The notes under the pieces: generated by a model
What the model was told of the DNA's origin: nothing
What the model saw: the letters and a program-made list of their open reading frames with translations, nothing else
The model's database searches: none
Program-made: the position numbers and the translations under genes
DNA from: Cellulomonas chitinilytica
GTDB taxonomy: Bacteria > Actinomycetota > Actinomycetes > Actinomycetales > Cellulomonadaceae
Direction: 5' to 3'
Length of the DNA: 64,000 nucleotides
Assembly (NCBI RefSeq): GCF_016862675.1
Contig: NZ_BONK01000006.1
Span: forward strand, 1-64,000
Shown: piece after piece, positions 17,935 to 27,165 of the stretch
How positions within the stretch are numbered: the first letter of the stretch is position 1
How the letters are laid out: every line of letters begins with the position of its first letter

Positions 17935-18238
17935 CTGCGCGCTCAGCTCGTGGCGAGCTCGTCGACCTGTGCGACGGGCGGGACGCGTCGTCACTCCGAC
18001 CGCCAGGCGCCGGCGCACGCCTCGATCCATGGAGGTCATCCCCGACGCCGGCGGCCTTCCCCAGATCGAGACCCCGTCACGCCTCACCGAGCTCGTCGGA
18101 TCCTTCGCCGACCTCCGCACGCCGTCCGGACGCGCCGACGGGTCTGCGTGCGAGTGAGGGGTGAGCGGCGAGCCGGGAGCAGCGGCCCGCTGGCAGGCCG
18201 CCGGGCTCTCGACGACAGGCTCGGAGTACGTTGCCCGC

Positions 18239-18826
18239 ATGCCTGCCTTCGCGATCAAGGCACTCACCCAGGAGACGTTCGATGACTTCGCCGCTCTCCT
18301 CGAGCGGAGCGCGGGGATGTTCGCCGACTGCTGGTGCACGAAGTTCCATCCCGAGTGCGCGGAGAAGGGCCAGACCGCCGAGGGGAATCGGGCGCTCAAG
18401 CGACGTCTGGTGGCCGACGGGCTCGCGCACGCGGCGCTGGTCTACGACGGCGACCGAGCCGTCGCCTGGGCGCAGTACGGATCACCCGAGGAGCTGCCCA
18501 GCATCCAGCACCGCAAGGAGTACCTCGCCACTGCCGTGCGACTGCCCGACTACCGGATCACCTGCATCCAGGTCGAGCGCGGCCTTCGCGGTCGAGGCCT
18601 CGCCGCGGTCGCCCTGCGCGGAGCCGTGGAGCTGCTCGCGCGGGCCGGCGGCGGCGTCGTGGAGGGCTACCCGCACGACACCGGCGGGGTCAGGAAGAAG
18701 AACTCGTCCTTCCTCTACAACGGCACCCGCACGCTCTACGAGCGTGAGGGCTTCGTCTACGACCGACCCAAGGGCCTGGGCAACTGCGTGATGGTGCGCG
18801 ACGTGGCACCGAGCGCGCGCGACTGA
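18239..18826 (+). CDS. GNAT family N-acetyltransferase
   Basis: A 195-residue predicted acetyl-CoA-dependent acyltransferase. The GNAT core is visible: a strand ITCIQVERGLRGRGLAAVALRGAVELL (acetyl-CoA loop R-G-R-G at about 120) and the closing SSFLYNGTRTLYEREGFVYDR. The N-terminal half carries WCTKFHPECAEKGQT, seen in GNAT proteins of this subgroup. The ATG at 18239 is preferred over upstream starts because homology-like sequence begins there. The substrate is unknown. Confidence 0.82.
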   Translation: MPAFAIKALTQETFDDFAALLERSAGMFADCWCTKFHPECAEKGQTAEGNRALKRRLVADGLAHAALVYDGDRAVAWAQYGSPEELPSIQHRKEYLATAVRLPDYRITCIQVERGLRGRGLAAVALRGAVELLARAGGGVVEGYPHDTGGVRKKNSSFLYNGTRTLYEREGFVYDRPKGLGNCVMVRDVAPSARD

Positions 18827-18862
18827 ACCGGTCCAGCGCTCGACCCGGAGACGACCACGTCG

Positions 18863-19405
18863 TCAGCTGGGCTCGACGGCCAGGACCGCGCTGATCCGGC
18901 CCCTCACCTCGGCCGGCGAACAGCGGAAGCCCAGGCCTGAGAGGACCGCCAGGGCGGGTGCGTTGGACGCGGCGGTCTCTGCCCGGACCTCCACCGCGCC
19001 CCAGTGGCGAGCGACGTCGATGACGGCTCGTAGAGCGGGGTGTGCCCAACCGCGTCCTCGCACTCCGCGTGCGAGCCAGATCCCCGTCTCGAGCGAGCCC
19101 GCGTCCCGGGTGCGCTGCAGCCGGACCGACCCGGCGACGCCGTCGGGACCGACGACGGCCCACGTCGTCTCTCCCAGCGGGCCGTCCAGGCCCACACGGC
19201 GGTCGCGGTGGAAGGCTGACAGCCATTCCACCCGGCTGGTCGACCACCCGCCGTCGTCGCCGATCGGCGGGGTGACCTCGTCCGGGTGCGCGTCGCGGAC
19301 GGCGAGCGCGACGAGCTCGACCAAGGTGCGTTCGTCGACCTGCGACAAGGTCACCTCGGCGTCGTGGGTCCCGGGGAGCAGGGGGTCGCCGCGTCGCGTG
19401 GGCAT
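18863..19405 (-). CDS. GNAT family N-acetyltransferase
   Basis: A 180-residue acetyltransferase. Motif A is GIWLARGVRGRGWAHPALRAVIDVA (about 105-130), followed by VRAETAASNAPALAVLSGLGFR, the standard GNAT motif B (Asn then Leu-Gly-Phe). The pattern resembles RimJ/RimL-like enzymes, but the acceptor is unknown. It is convergent with the preceding GNAT gene, the two ends being only 36 bp apart. Confidence 0.85.
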   Translation of the reverse strand: MPTRRGDPLLPGTHDAEVTLSQVDERTLVELVALAVRDAHPDEVTPPIGDDGGWSTSRVEWLSAFHRDRRVGLDGPLGETTWAVVGPDGVAGSVRLQRTRDAGSLETGIWLARGVRGRGWAHPALRAVIDVARHWGAVEVRAETAASNAPALAVLSGLGFRCSPAEVRGRISAVLAVEPS

Positions 19406-19503
19406 GCCACAGCGTAGGAGTCCGCGTGTCCAGGCAGGTCACGACCTGGAGGTAGAGAGGAGGGCAGCAGGTACCGCGCCCGAGCGCCCGTCGTGGGACG
19501 AGC

Positions 19504-19794
19504 TCAGAAGTACTGAGCGAGGGCTGCGGCGCTGCGCCGGTGTGCGTCGGCGCCCTCGGTGTCGCCGGCACCGGTGCACGCGTTCGCCTCGTCCGTGAAC
19601 CGTCGGACCGCCAGGTCCAGCAGGCTCCGAACGCGACCCTCGGGGTAGGGGCTGCCTTCCTTGAACTCGGCGTACTCGGCCCAACCGAGGACCCTCCGCA
19701 GGGCCCGCGCCTGCGCGCTGTCGGTGGTCTCGAGGGTCGCGAGGTCAGCACGCATCAGTCTCAGCGTCGGAGCTTCCTCGTCCATGGGTGCCAT
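19504..19794 (-). CDS. Small hypothetical protein
   Basis: A 96-residue, probably all-helical acidic protein (LRLMRADLATLETTDSAQARALRRVLGWAEYAEFKEG...). It has no membrane segment, Cys pair or recognised motif. It is read alone between two GNAT genes on the same strand. The coding call rests on length, codon pattern and absence of a better frame. Confidence 0.55.
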   Translation of the reverse strand: MAPMDEEAPTLRLMRADLATLETTDSAQARALRRVLGWAEYAEFKEGSPYPEGRVRSLLDLAVRRFTDEANACTGAGDTEGADAHRRSAAALAQYF

Positions 19795-19896
19795 CCTGGC
19801 GGAAGCCGAGGTCCGGCCGGTGTCTCACCTGGTTGTCCAGATCCTCACGCGGGCCTCGGACGACGGACGCCAGCGTCCTGGACGACGGCGTCGTCG

Positions 19897-20394
19897 CTAG
19901 CCCGGCGGCGGGACCAGCCAGCGGCGGTAGGTCACCGACTGCTCGGTGAACCCGTGGGCCGCGTAGAAGCGTCGGGCCCCGTCGTTGGCCGCTGTGGCGG
20001 TCACGGACAGCGCATGGGCGCCCCGACCTCGCGCCCATTCGACGAACGCTGCGACCAGCACGGAGCCGCTGCCGGCGCCGCGGCGCGCCGTCGACACCTG
20101 CATGCTCTCGAGGACGGCGACGGGTACGCGGCGAAAGCTGTCCGCGCGGGCGAACCGTCCGACCAGGTGGCCCTGCACCTCGCCGCCGATCCGCAGCGCG
20201 AGCAGCACCGCGTCCGGGTCGCCGGCAACCGCCTCCACGTACCCCGCACCGTCGGTCGCCGGCCAGTCCCGGGCGACCACGGGGTCGAACCGGCGCGAGT
20301 CGTGCGCCCACAGCCCGTCCAGCGACGCGACCAACCCGGGCACCAGCGCGCCGTCGACCGGGTGCCTGACCGTGATCACCTCGACGGGTTCCAT
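19897..20394 (-). CDS. GNAT family N-acetyltransferase
   Basis: A 165-residue acetyltransferase. The acetyl-CoA motif is LESMQVSTARRGAGSGSVLVAAFVEWARGRGAHALSVTATAANDGARRFYAAHGFTEQSVTYRR, a clean GNAT motif A/B signature in the C-terminal half. I take the ATG at 20392-20394 (MEPVEVITV), because upstream in-frame sequence is not conserved-looking. It is downstream of the DUF998 gene on the same strand, about 115 bp apart. The substrate is unknown. Confidence 0.85.
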   Translation of the reverse strand: MEPVEVITVRHPVDGALVPGLVASLDGLWAHDSRRFDPVVARDWPATDGAGYVEAVAGDPDAVLLALRIGGEVQGHLVGRFARADSFRRVPVAVLESMQVSTARRGAGSGSVLVAAFVEWARGRGAHALSVTATAANDGARRFYAAHGFTEQSVTYRRWLVPPPG

Positions 20395-20508
20395 GCCCCG
20401 CGACGCTAGACGAGCGACCCGCCCATAAAAAACCCCTGGCGGTAGGACGATGGCGCCGCGGACCACGCAGCACCTGTCGACGCGCACGGACGGCGGGCAG
20501 GCCTCCGC

Positions 20509-21273
20509 TCAGGAGGACGGCGACGCGACGACGACCCGCCGCGCGCCATCGGGGGGCGCCGAGAGCCGGTGCACGCGACGCCGGGCGATCGACGCTCCTG
20601 CGCACAACGTCGCGATGAGGAACGGGTGGGTGGCGCCCCGCTCGATCAGTCCCATGACGCCGATCGTCGCACCGTCGACCGAGCGGACGATCAGAGCGAG
20701 GTAGCACACCATGGAGACGAGGCCGACGATGCCGACCGTGACGAGCGCTCGCCCCGTGGCGATCGGGAGACCGAGACGTTCCCGAGATCGTCCGAGGACG
20801 ATGGCGAGGACGTTCCCGCCGATGAAGCCCGCGAACGCGCCCATGCTGTGGAATTCGCCGGTGCCGTCGGAGAGCGCCTCGCCGGAGCCGGGGAACAGTG
20901 CCAGCAGGACGCCGCCGCACGCGAGCAGGGCGGCCGGCACGAGGGCGGCCCAGCGGCGCCGACCTGCCAGGCCGCGCAGCAGGGCGACGCCGGTGAGCAC
21001 GACGAGGCCGAAGGTGAAGAAGCCGGCGTTCATGAGCCAGTACAGGGGTGAGGCCATGAACTGCCCGAACAACGTCGACGGGCCCTGGACCCCGAGGTTG
21101 CTGATGAAGTCGTAGGTGTAGCTGTAGGCCGGGTCTGTCCAGGCGGCCGCGGAGACGAACTCGGCGACCAGGAAGATGGCCGGTCCCGCGACGAGGAGGG
21201 CGCCGGCGGCGGCACGCTGGCGTGCGTGACCGGAACGCGGGACGGCCGGCGGGGAGGAGGTGGTGCGCGTCAC
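20509..21273 (-). CDS. DUF998-like integral membrane protein
   Basis: A 254-residue membrane protein with about six hydrophobic segments and the features of DUF998 proteins: YSYTYDFISNLG near residue 50, FPGSGEALSDGTGEFHSMGAFAGFIGGN near 130, and a central LALIVRSV. The function of the family is unknown. It is divergent from a TetR gene with a palindromic operator between them, so it is the likely regulated target, perhaps conferring drug or lipid-stress tolerance (inference). Confidence 0.8.
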   Translation of the reverse strand: MTRTTSSPPAVPRSGHARQRAAAGALLVAGPAIFLVAEFVSAAAWTDPAYSYTYDFISNLGVQGPSTLFGQFMASPLYWLMNAGFFTFGLVVLTGVALLRGLAGRRRWAALVPAALLACGGVLLALFPGSGEALSDGTGEFHSMGAFAGFIGGNVLAIVLGRSRERLGLPIATGRALVTVGIVGLVSMVCYLALIVRSVDGATIGVMGLIERGATHPFLIATLCAGASIARRRVHRLSAPPDGARRVVVASPSS

Positions 21274-21319
21274 GTTCCGGCCTCGAATCGTCGGTGGTGG
21301 GAGTCCAAGAATGGACCGA

Positions 21320-21350
21320 TACCAGGTTTGGTGTCAATCCACCTTTGGTA
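21320..21350. promoter_or_regulatory. Palindromic TetR-type operator
   Basis: The arms TACCA/TGGTA and inner TGG/CCA are arranged symmetrically about position 21335 in the 88-bp gap between the divergent DUF998 and TetR genes, ending 11 bp before the TetR ATG. Size and placement fit autoregulation plus repression of the DUF998 gene. Confidence 0.6.
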
Positions 21351-21361
21351 CGCTTCCGACC

Positions 21362-21970
21362 ATGCAGGAGCGAGCAGTGGGCCGGCGGGAGCGCAAGAAG
21401 GCCGCGACCCGAGAAGCAATCCGTGACGCCGCTCTCGAGCTCTTCTTCGACCGTGGCTTCGACGCCGTCAGCGTCCGAGAGGTGGCCGAACGGGCCGACG
21501 TCTCTCCGACCACGGTGTTCGCGCACTTCCCGCAGAAGGAGTCGCTCGCCTTCTCCGACGAGGACGAGCGACACGAGCGCCTCGTCGCAGCGGTCAGGGA
21601 CCGGGCGCCCGGAACCACCGTCTCCCACGCTCTGCGGGCCCACTACCTCGCCGAGACTGCCGAGCTCGCCTCCGAGCCGTACGGGCGGGTGCTCGCACTG
21701 ATGGTGGAGACCCCGTCTCTGGTCGACTACGCCGAACGCATGTGGCTGCGCCACGAAGGCGCGCTGGTCGAGCAGATCACCACAGAGTCGGGTCTTCCGG
21801 AGCCCACTGACTCGATCCGCTTGTACGTGCGGTTCGCGCTGCAGATCCCGCTTCTCGCGTCCAGGAGTGCCGACCCACGGGCCGCCATCGACGCCGGCTT
21901 CCAGCTCCTCGACGACGGAGCTCGAGCCGTCGCAGTCGACAGCGGGAGGAGATCGGGACAGGGTCGCTGA
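21362..21970 (+). CDS. TetR/AcrR family transcriptional regulator
   Basis: A 202-residue repressor. The N-terminal helix-turn-helix (TREAIRDAALELFFDRGFDAVSVREVAERADVSPTTVFAHFPQKESL, about 14-60) is textbook TetR. The C-terminal ligand domain is helical and unassigned. I chose the ATG at 21362 because it precedes the usual basic leader (RRERKKAATREA). The operator palindrome immediately upstream suggests autoregulation and control of the divergent DUF998 gene. Confidence 0.9.
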   Translation: MQERAVGRRERKKAATREAIRDAALELFFDRGFDAVSVREVAERADVSPTTVFAHFPQKESLAFSDEDERHERLVAAVRDRAPGTTVSHALRAHYLAETAELASEPYGRVLALMVETPSLVDYAERMWLRHEGALVEQITTESGLPEPTDSIRLYVRFALQIPLLASRSADPRAAIDAGFQLLDDGARAVAVDSGRRSGQGR

Positions 21971-22128
21971 CATCCGGCACCGGCCGCCGCGGCGAGCCCC
22001 AGGAGACGGCGCGCTCACAGGGCTTGACGGCTCGTGCGCCCGACGCCCACGTCGAGCCGAGGTCCCGGCCCGTTGACCTCGAGGGAGGTGCCGGTGCGAC
22101 GATGCCCGGACGACTCGACGGAGGTCCC

Positions 22129-22488
22129 ATGGCTGACGTTCCTGAGCTCCTCGATGCCAATCTGCACCGCGTCTTCAACAACAGGGATGCGGATGCTCGC
22201 CGCCGAGTGATCGACGACATCTACACCGACGACGTCACGTTCACCGAACCCGAGGGGACCGTCACGGGCCGCGCCGCCCTCGACGAGCGAGCCGCTGCGC
22301 TGCTCGGGAGAACCCCCGCCACCTTCGTGTTCGTCGAGGACGGGCCCCGATACGTCGGCACCAGCACCGGTGCGCTCCCCTGGAGGTTCGGACCGCCCGA
22401 CGCGCCGGTCGCTCGCGGGATCGACGTCATTACCGTCCTTGACGGACGAATCAGCGAGCTCCTCACGGTCCTCGCCAGCGAGGACTGA
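22129..22488 (+). CDS. SnoaL-like (NTF2 fold) protein
   Basis: A 119-residue single-domain protein with the NTF2-like pattern: an N-terminal helix pair (LDANLHRVFNNRDADARRRVIDDIYTDDVTFTEPEGTVTGRAALDERAAALL), then strands ending RGIDVITVLDGRISELLTVL. Members act as small isomerases, cyclases or unknown ligand binders; nothing here fixes the substrate. The ATG is supported by GGAGG 4 nt upstream. It follows the TetR gene by about 160 bp. Confidence 0.8.
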   Translation: MADVPELLDANLHRVFNNRDADARRRVIDDIYTDDVTFTEPEGTVTGRAALDERAAALLGRTPATFVFVEDGPRYVGTSTGALPWRFGPPDAPVARGIDVITVLDGRISELLTVLASED

Positions 22489-22584
22489 GGCCCAGCCGAC
22501 CTGAGCAGCCGCACCGTACGCGGCCCGTACCCGAGCTTCATCACCTCCGCATGCAGGACGTGCCCGTCCAGGAGTGGTCGCGAG

Positions 22585-23181
22585 TCACCGAATGAGACTC
22601 AGGAGCAGGGCAACCTGGCGCGCGCTGTTCTCAGAGCCGTCGATGACCACGTCCGCCCGTGCGCGAGACGGCGCGACGTAGTGCTCGTGCGCGTCGCGCC
22701 CCCGCTCGAGGTGCCCGCGCAGGACCGCCGAGACGTCGTGACCTTCGTCGAGCTTGCGAAGCGCCCTGCGAGCGAGCCGCACGTCCGCGGGCGCATCCAC
22801 GTAACCACGCCAGCGCACCCACCCGTCGAGGTGCGACAGCGTCAACGCGAACATGCCCTCGACGACGACGAGCGGCGGATCGGCACGCAGCGCCTCGCGG
22901 ATGGCTGTCACGACGCGGTCGCCGTCGATGGACTCCGGTGAGCTCCTGTCGACGATGCGGCCGTCACCGTCGAACCGGAGCACGCTCGGCGCCAGTTCGG
23001 GGTCCGTGTGGTACCAGGCATCCAGATGCAGCACTCGGGCACCGGGCACGCTCTCGGCGAGCGCCAGAGCGAGCGTCGTCTTGCCGGCCCCCGCTCCGCC
23101 GCCGAGTGCAAGGACCGGAGGCCCCTGCACCGGGATGGGGCCCGGAGGTGGTGTCGGTGAAGGCCGGCTGCGAGATGGCAC
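22585..23181 (-). CDS. Uridine-kinase-like P-loop nucleoside kinase
   Basis: A P-loop phosphotransferase of about 198 aa. Walker A is GGGAGAGKTTLALALA, followed by HLDAWYHTDPE (substrate Asp) and a lid-like RRALRKLDEGHDVSAVLRGHLERGRDAHEHYVAPSRARADVVIDG, all typical of uridine kinase-like proteins. The start is uncertain: I chose the GTG at 23179-23181, with a distant GGGAGG upstream, but GTG at 23128-23130 would also keep the whole domain. The physiological substrate is unknown. Confidence 0.7.
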   Translation of the reverse strand: MPSRSRPSPTPPPGPIPVQGPPVLALGGGAGAGKTTLALALAESVPGARVLHLDAWYHTDPELAPSVLRFDGDGRIVDRSSPESIDGDRVVTAIREALRADPPLVVVEGMFALTLSHLDGWVRWRGYVDAPADVRLARRALRKLDEGHDVSAVLRGHLERGRDAHEHYVAPSRARADVVIDGSENSARQVALLLSLIR

Positions 23182-23382
23182 TCGGCGCCGCCACCTCCCA
23201 CCATCTGCGTGATGGCTGCAGCTCGGAGCGGCAGCAACGGACACGCTAACGCGACGCCGCCGCTCGGGCGTACGCCCGCCACGCCTGCGGTGGGCGCGAA
23301 GGTGAGCCGATCTGCCGGTCATGCCGATGTCCGGACGGGTCGGCGACCTGCGGTGCCCGCTGGCCGGGCCATGACGAGGGAC

Positions 23383-24279
23383 TCAGGAGACGTGACCGGG
23401 CCTGGTCGCGTGCAGCAGGTAGTCAGCCACGAGCCGCGGTTGCACGAGCGGCAGCAGGTGCCCGCCCGGGAGCGTGTCAGCCTCAACCCCGAGCCGGTCG
23501 CGAGCGACCCGGCGCTGCAAGCCGACCGGGAAGAAGCGGTCGTCATCGCCGGCCAGAACACGAATCCTGACGGGCGGCCACGCCGTGAAGTCACACACCG
23601 ACTCGAAGGCGATGTCGGCCTCGGAGCGCTGGTACGGCTCACCTTCGGCCACGACCTCGGCGTCGACGTCGTGCAGGAAGTACGTCGCGACATCGAAGGG
23701 ACCGTAGCCACCGGCGCGGGCCGCTTCGCCTTGGGCCTCGGATGCGCCCGTGTTCGCCCACCAGTCGCGTGCGGTCTCGCCAGGTTGGGGGACCATCGCG
23801 CTCACGAACACCAGCTCGCGGACGGGGACCCGCTCGCACACGAGCGGGGCCGTGAAGCCTCCGAGCGATCCTGCGACGACCACGACCTCAGACCGTGAAC
23901 CGATCGCGTCGACCACCAGCTCGGCGTAGCGAGTCAGTCCGGCGGCTTCGTCGTCGCCGGGCAGGTCGACCGCGATCACTTCGTGGCCGGCCTCGACCAG
24001 GAGTGGAGCCACCCGACTCCACACCCATGCCGAGCCGCCGGCGCCTGGGATGAGAACGAAAGTTCGTACCACCGACTGTGGCTCGACCAGTACGAGCTCC
24101 TCAACGGGAGCGGCTGGGAACCAGTCAGCGTCCTCGACAGGGACCTGCGGTGGTTGCGGGTCACCCGGCCAGTCGGGCGGGTACTCGTCAGGGAGGCCGT
24201 CCCGATACGGCTGACTGAGGGCCTCAAGGGTGAGCTGGCTGTCGGTGTGCTCGGGCGACTGGTGCGGTGGTCGTTCCAC
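23383..24279 (-). CDS. Alpha/beta hydrolase
   Basis: A cytoplasmic hydrolase of 298 aa. After an unusual acidic/proline-rich N-terminal extension (about 1-70) comes the fold: FVLIPGAGGSAWVW (oxyanion strand), VIAVDLPGD, the nucleophile elbow VVVAGSLGGFTAP (Ser about 136), LAGDDDRFFP (acid) and GGHLLPLVQP (His). The extension lacks any recognised domain, so a GTG near VVRTFVLIPG could be the true start. The substrate is unknown; the family includes esterases and haloperoxidase-like enzymes. Confidence 0.8.
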   Translation of the reverse strand: MERPPHQSPEHTDSQLTLEALSQPYRDGLPDEYPPDWPGDPQPPQVPVEDADWFPAAPVEELVLVEPQSVVRTFVLIPGAGGSAWVWSRVAPLLVEAGHEVIAVDLPGDDEAAGLTRYAELVVDAIGSRSEVVVVAGSLGGFTAPLVCERVPVRELVFVSAMVPQPGETARDWWANTGASEAQGEAARAGGYGPFDVATYFLHDVDAEVVAEGEPYQRSEADIAFESVCDFTAWPPVRIRVLAGDDDRFFPVGLQRRVARDRLGVEADTLPGGHLLPLVQPRLVADYLLHATRPGHVS

Positions 24280-24392
24280 TTCTGCCTCTTTCGTCGCGTG
24301 TCTCCGACAGTGGCACGAGCCACGCTCAGCTCTCGGATGCTTGCAGAGGGACGACTAGGTGAGACCCCCGTCTCGCCCGGTTGTCCACGTGC

Positions 24393-25049
24393 TCACCCCT
24401 GACCGAATCCCGCCTCCCGAGCCTTGATGATCGCGTCCGCCCGCCCAGCGGCGTGCAGCTTGGCGTAGATCGACGAGACCACGTTGCGCACGGTCTTGTT
24501 CGACAAGAACAAGTCGCGCGCGATCGCGTCGTTGGTGCGCCCGACGGCGAGCAGGTCGAGCACCTCGCGCTCGCGATCGCTGAGCCCGGGGAAGGCCGAC
24601 GTCTGCTTGGCGGGGCCCGGAGTGCCGACGAACAGCGCGGCGACTCGCCCCGCCAGAGCCGCACCGAACACCATCCCGCCCGCATGGGCCGCCCGCACGG
24701 CGTTGCGCACCTCGTCGGCACCCGAGCCCTTGAGCAGGTAGCCCGACGCCCCGGCGCGCACGGCTGAGAGCACGGTGTCCTCGTCCTCGTTCATGGTCAG
24801 GACGACCACCCGCACGCCGGGCTCGCGGGCGGTGATCCGACGCGTCGCCTCGATGCCGTCCAGCTCAGGCATCTGGATGTCCATGACCACGACGTCGGGG
24901 ACCACCTCGCCGACGACGTGCAAGGCGTCGACGCCGTTGCGGGCCGTGCCGACGACCTCCATGCCGTCGAGCGCCCCGAGGAGCGCGACGAGCCCGTCGC
25001 GCACGATCTGGTGGTCGTCGACGACGACGACCCGGATCGGCGGGTTCAT
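24393..25049 (-). CDS. NarL/LuxR-family response regulator
   Basis: A 218-residue response regulator. The receiver domain has the acidic pair VVDDH (10-13), the phospho-acceptor Asp at about 57 (VVMDIQMPELDG), TM near 87 and the Lys in YLLKG. The LuxR helix-turn-helix (LSDREREVLDLLAVGRTNDAIARDLFLSNKTVRNVVSSIYAKL) is at about 155-200. Its ATG overlaps the stop of the sensor kinase gene (ATGA), so the two are translated together as a cognate pair. Confidence 0.93.
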   Translation of the reverse strand: MNPPIRVVVVDDHQIVRDGLVALLGALDGMEVVGTARNGVDALHVVGEVVPDVVVMDIQMPELDGIEATRRITAREPGVRVVVLTMNEDEDTVLSAVRAGASGYLLKGSGADEVRNAVRAAHAGGMVFGAALAGRVAALFVGTPGPAKQTSAFPGLSDREREVLDLLAVGRTNDAIARDLFLSNKTVRNVVSSIYAKLHAAGRADAIIKAREAGFGQG

Positions 25050-27097
25050 GACAGCGCCTCCTCTGGGTTCTGGGGACTCAGCGGGAGCCAGGCCCGGACC
25101 CGCGTGCCGCCCTCCGGTGGGCACGTGACCTCGCTGAGGCCGCCGAGCTCTTCAGCTCGCTCCCGCAGCGAGAGCAACCCGACGCCGGCCTGGCGGTCGG
25201 GGGCGATGCCGCGGCCGTCGTCGGACACCTCGACGACGAGACGGCCGTCGGCGGTGGTGAGCCGCACGACGCAGCGGCCGGCGCCGGCGTGCCGGGACGC
25301 GTTGGTCAGGGCCTCGGCGGCGATCCGGTAGGCCGCAACCTCGACGGCTGCCGGCAGCGCGCTGAGCCCGTCGGCCTCCAGGACGGTCTCGTACGGCTGC
25401 GACTCCGACAGCTGGGCCAGCGCGCCCACCAACCCGCGGTCGTCCAAGGCGGGTGGCCGCAGGTCGTGCACGAGTCGCCGGACGTCGGCGACGACCTCCT
25501 GCACGTCGGTCGTCGTCGCCTCGAGATGTCCTCGGGCCGCGTCGGGGTCGCGATCCAGCAGCAGGCGCGCTGACTCCAGGCGGAAGGCCACCCCGGCGAG
25601 GGCGGGGCCCAGGCCGTCGTGCAGGTCGCGGCGGATTCGTCGGCGCTCCTCCTCGCGGGCCAGCACCATCCGTTCGCGGCCCAGCTGGAGCTCGTCGGCC
25701 ATCCGGCTGGCTCGGGCCGCGGTGGCCGCCTGCCGGACCAAGTCGCCGAGAAGCTTCTCGTCGTGGCCCGACAGCCGGGTTCGCAGGCCGCGGGCGGGGA
25801 GGACCAGGCGGCCGATGGGGGCGTCACGGTAGGTGATCGGGAGGGTGCGGGTCTGATCCGGTCGGGCGCCGTACGAGGCGACCAGGTGCTCGCCACCGGG
25901 ACGGTCGACCTCGACGCTGACGAAGCCGATGCCGAACGCGTCGGCCACCGACCGCGTCACCGCGGCGAGCTGCCCGGCGGCGTCGTCGGTCGTCTCCAGG
26001 GTCGACGCCAGGCCGGCGATCGCGTCGTACGGGTCGGCGCGGCGGCCGAGCATCACGCGGCGGACCAGCCGGCTGAGCTGCTGCCGCAGGGGTCCGTAGA
26101 GGACCGCCGTGAGGACGAGCACCAGGAGCACGACCTGGCGCTGGTCGAGCGCGCTGCCGAGCAGCGTGGTGAGGGCGGCCAGCACGGCGAGGTCCACCGC
26201 CACGATCACCAGTGACAGCGCGCCGTACAGCGTCGTACGCCTGAGCAGGTCCTCGACGGGGACGAGGTCCGGGTCGACGATGCCCACAGTCATCGCGGCC
26301 GCGGGCAGCAGGACGACGAGCAGCAGCACGATGCTCTGCACCACGGCGAGCTCGGACACGAGAGTCAGGGGGAGCAGGATCGCCATCACCAGCACCGACC
26401 AGGCCAGCCAGCGCAGCCGGTCCCGCTCCACTCCGCGACTGCGCCGGTAGCGCACGACCACCGACGCCATGGCGACCAGAAAGCCGACGGCCTGCGCGGC
26501 CAGGGCGACAGGAGCGATCGCGGCGGTGAACGACGGGGGGAGCGGGAGGGTCCAGGCGTCGGCGTCGACGTCCGCAGGGAGCGGCACGTCGCCGGTGCCC
26601 ATCGGGCTCATCAGCACGACGCACGCCGCCACGAGCATGGCGCCGAGCGCGATCCGGCAGACGACACCCCAGCGGCCCGGCAGGAAGCGCCCCGTCGGGA
26701 AGATCATGAGCAGCACGGCGACGGTGGCCGGCAGGAAGGCGCCCAGCCGGTTGAGCACCCACAACGCGGTATCGGCGCCGGCGAGCGAGCCGTCGGCCCG
26801 GACGGCGAACCCGACGTAGGACTGGGCCACTCCGTCGAGCGACCAGAACAGGCCGAGGGCCGCCAGCGCAGGGCCGAACCGATGCCGCGGGTCGTGCTCG
26901 ACGATCACGAGGGCCAGGACGACGAGCGCGAGGCCAAGTGCCGCGTAGGGCCATCCGGGGCCTCCGGCGAGCGCTGGACCCGGTCCCTGGGCAGGGGCGC
27001 GGAGGTCGAGGGCGATGCAGACCAAGAGCGCCCCGACGGCAGCGACGAGCACGGCCACCTCGGCGGCGCGTGTCCAGCGCGCGGCTTGCCTCGTCAC
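25046..27097 (-). CDS. Membrane sensor histidine kinase (HisKA_3/LiaS-NarX type)
   Basis: A 683-residue sensor kinase. The N-terminal half (about 1-330) has roughly nine hydrophobic segments; a GAF-like region follows at about 355-470 (LASTLETTDDAAGQLAAVTRSVADAFGIGFVSVEVDRPGG). The HisKA_3 dimerisation box is RRIRRDLHDGLGPALAG with the phospho-His; the ATPase has ALTNASRHAGAG, VSDDGRGI and GVGLLSLRERAEELGG. The start is GTG at 27095-27097, about 70 bp after a terminator-like hairpin. It pairs with the downstream response regulator. The input signal is unknown. Confidence 0.88.
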   Translation of the reverse strand: MTRQAARWTRAAEVAVLVAAVGALLVCIALDLRAPAQGPGPALAGGPGWPYAALGLALVVLALVIVEHDPRHRFGPALAALGLFWSLDGVAQSYVGFAVRADGSLAGADTALWVLNRLGAFLPATVAVLLMIFPTGRFLPGRWGVVCRIALGAMLVAACVVLMSPMGTGDVPLPADVDADAWTLPLPPSFTAAIAPVALAAQAVGFLVAMASVVVRYRRSRGVERDRLRWLAWSVLVMAILLPLTLVSELAVVQSIVLLLVVLLPAAAMTVGIVDPDLVPVEDLLRRTTLYGALSLVIVAVDLAVLAALTTLLGSALDQRQVVLLVLVLTAVLYGPLRQQLSRLVRRVMLGRRADPYDAIAGLASTLETTDDAAGQLAAVTRSVADAFGIGFVSVEVDRPGGEHLVASYGARPDQTRTLPITYRDAPIGRLVLPARGLRTRLSGHDEKLLGDLVRQAATAARASRMADELQLGRERMVLAREEERRRIRRDLHDGLGPALAGVAFRLESARLLLDRDPDAARGHLEATTTDVQEVVADVRRLVHDLRPPALDDRGLVGALAQLSESQPYETVLEADGLSALPAAVEVAAYRIAAEALTNASRHAGAGRCVVRLTTADGRLVVEVSDDGRGIAPDRQAGVGLLSLRERAEELGGLSEVTCPPEGGTRVRAWLPLSPQNPEEALS

Positions 27098-27108
27098 GCG
27101 GACATTGT

Positions 27109-27145
27109 GGTGCCCGTCCGTCCCGGAGCGGGACGGACGGGCACC
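27109..27145 (-). terminator. Hairpin between membrane-protein gene and sensor kinase
   Basis: Perfect 17-bp arms with a 3-nt loop, lying between the stop at 27166 and the kinase start. It probably ends or attenuates the upstream transcript before the kinase genes. Confidence 0.7.
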
Positions 27146-27165
27146 GTGTCCGACGGGCGAAGTCG

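Noticed and set aside
17969..18157. 62-codon plus-strand ORF (ending LTELVGSFADLRTPSGRADGSACE).
   Set aside because: Arg-rich start, no ribosome-binding site and no recognisable family; could be a gene fragment but cannot be supported.
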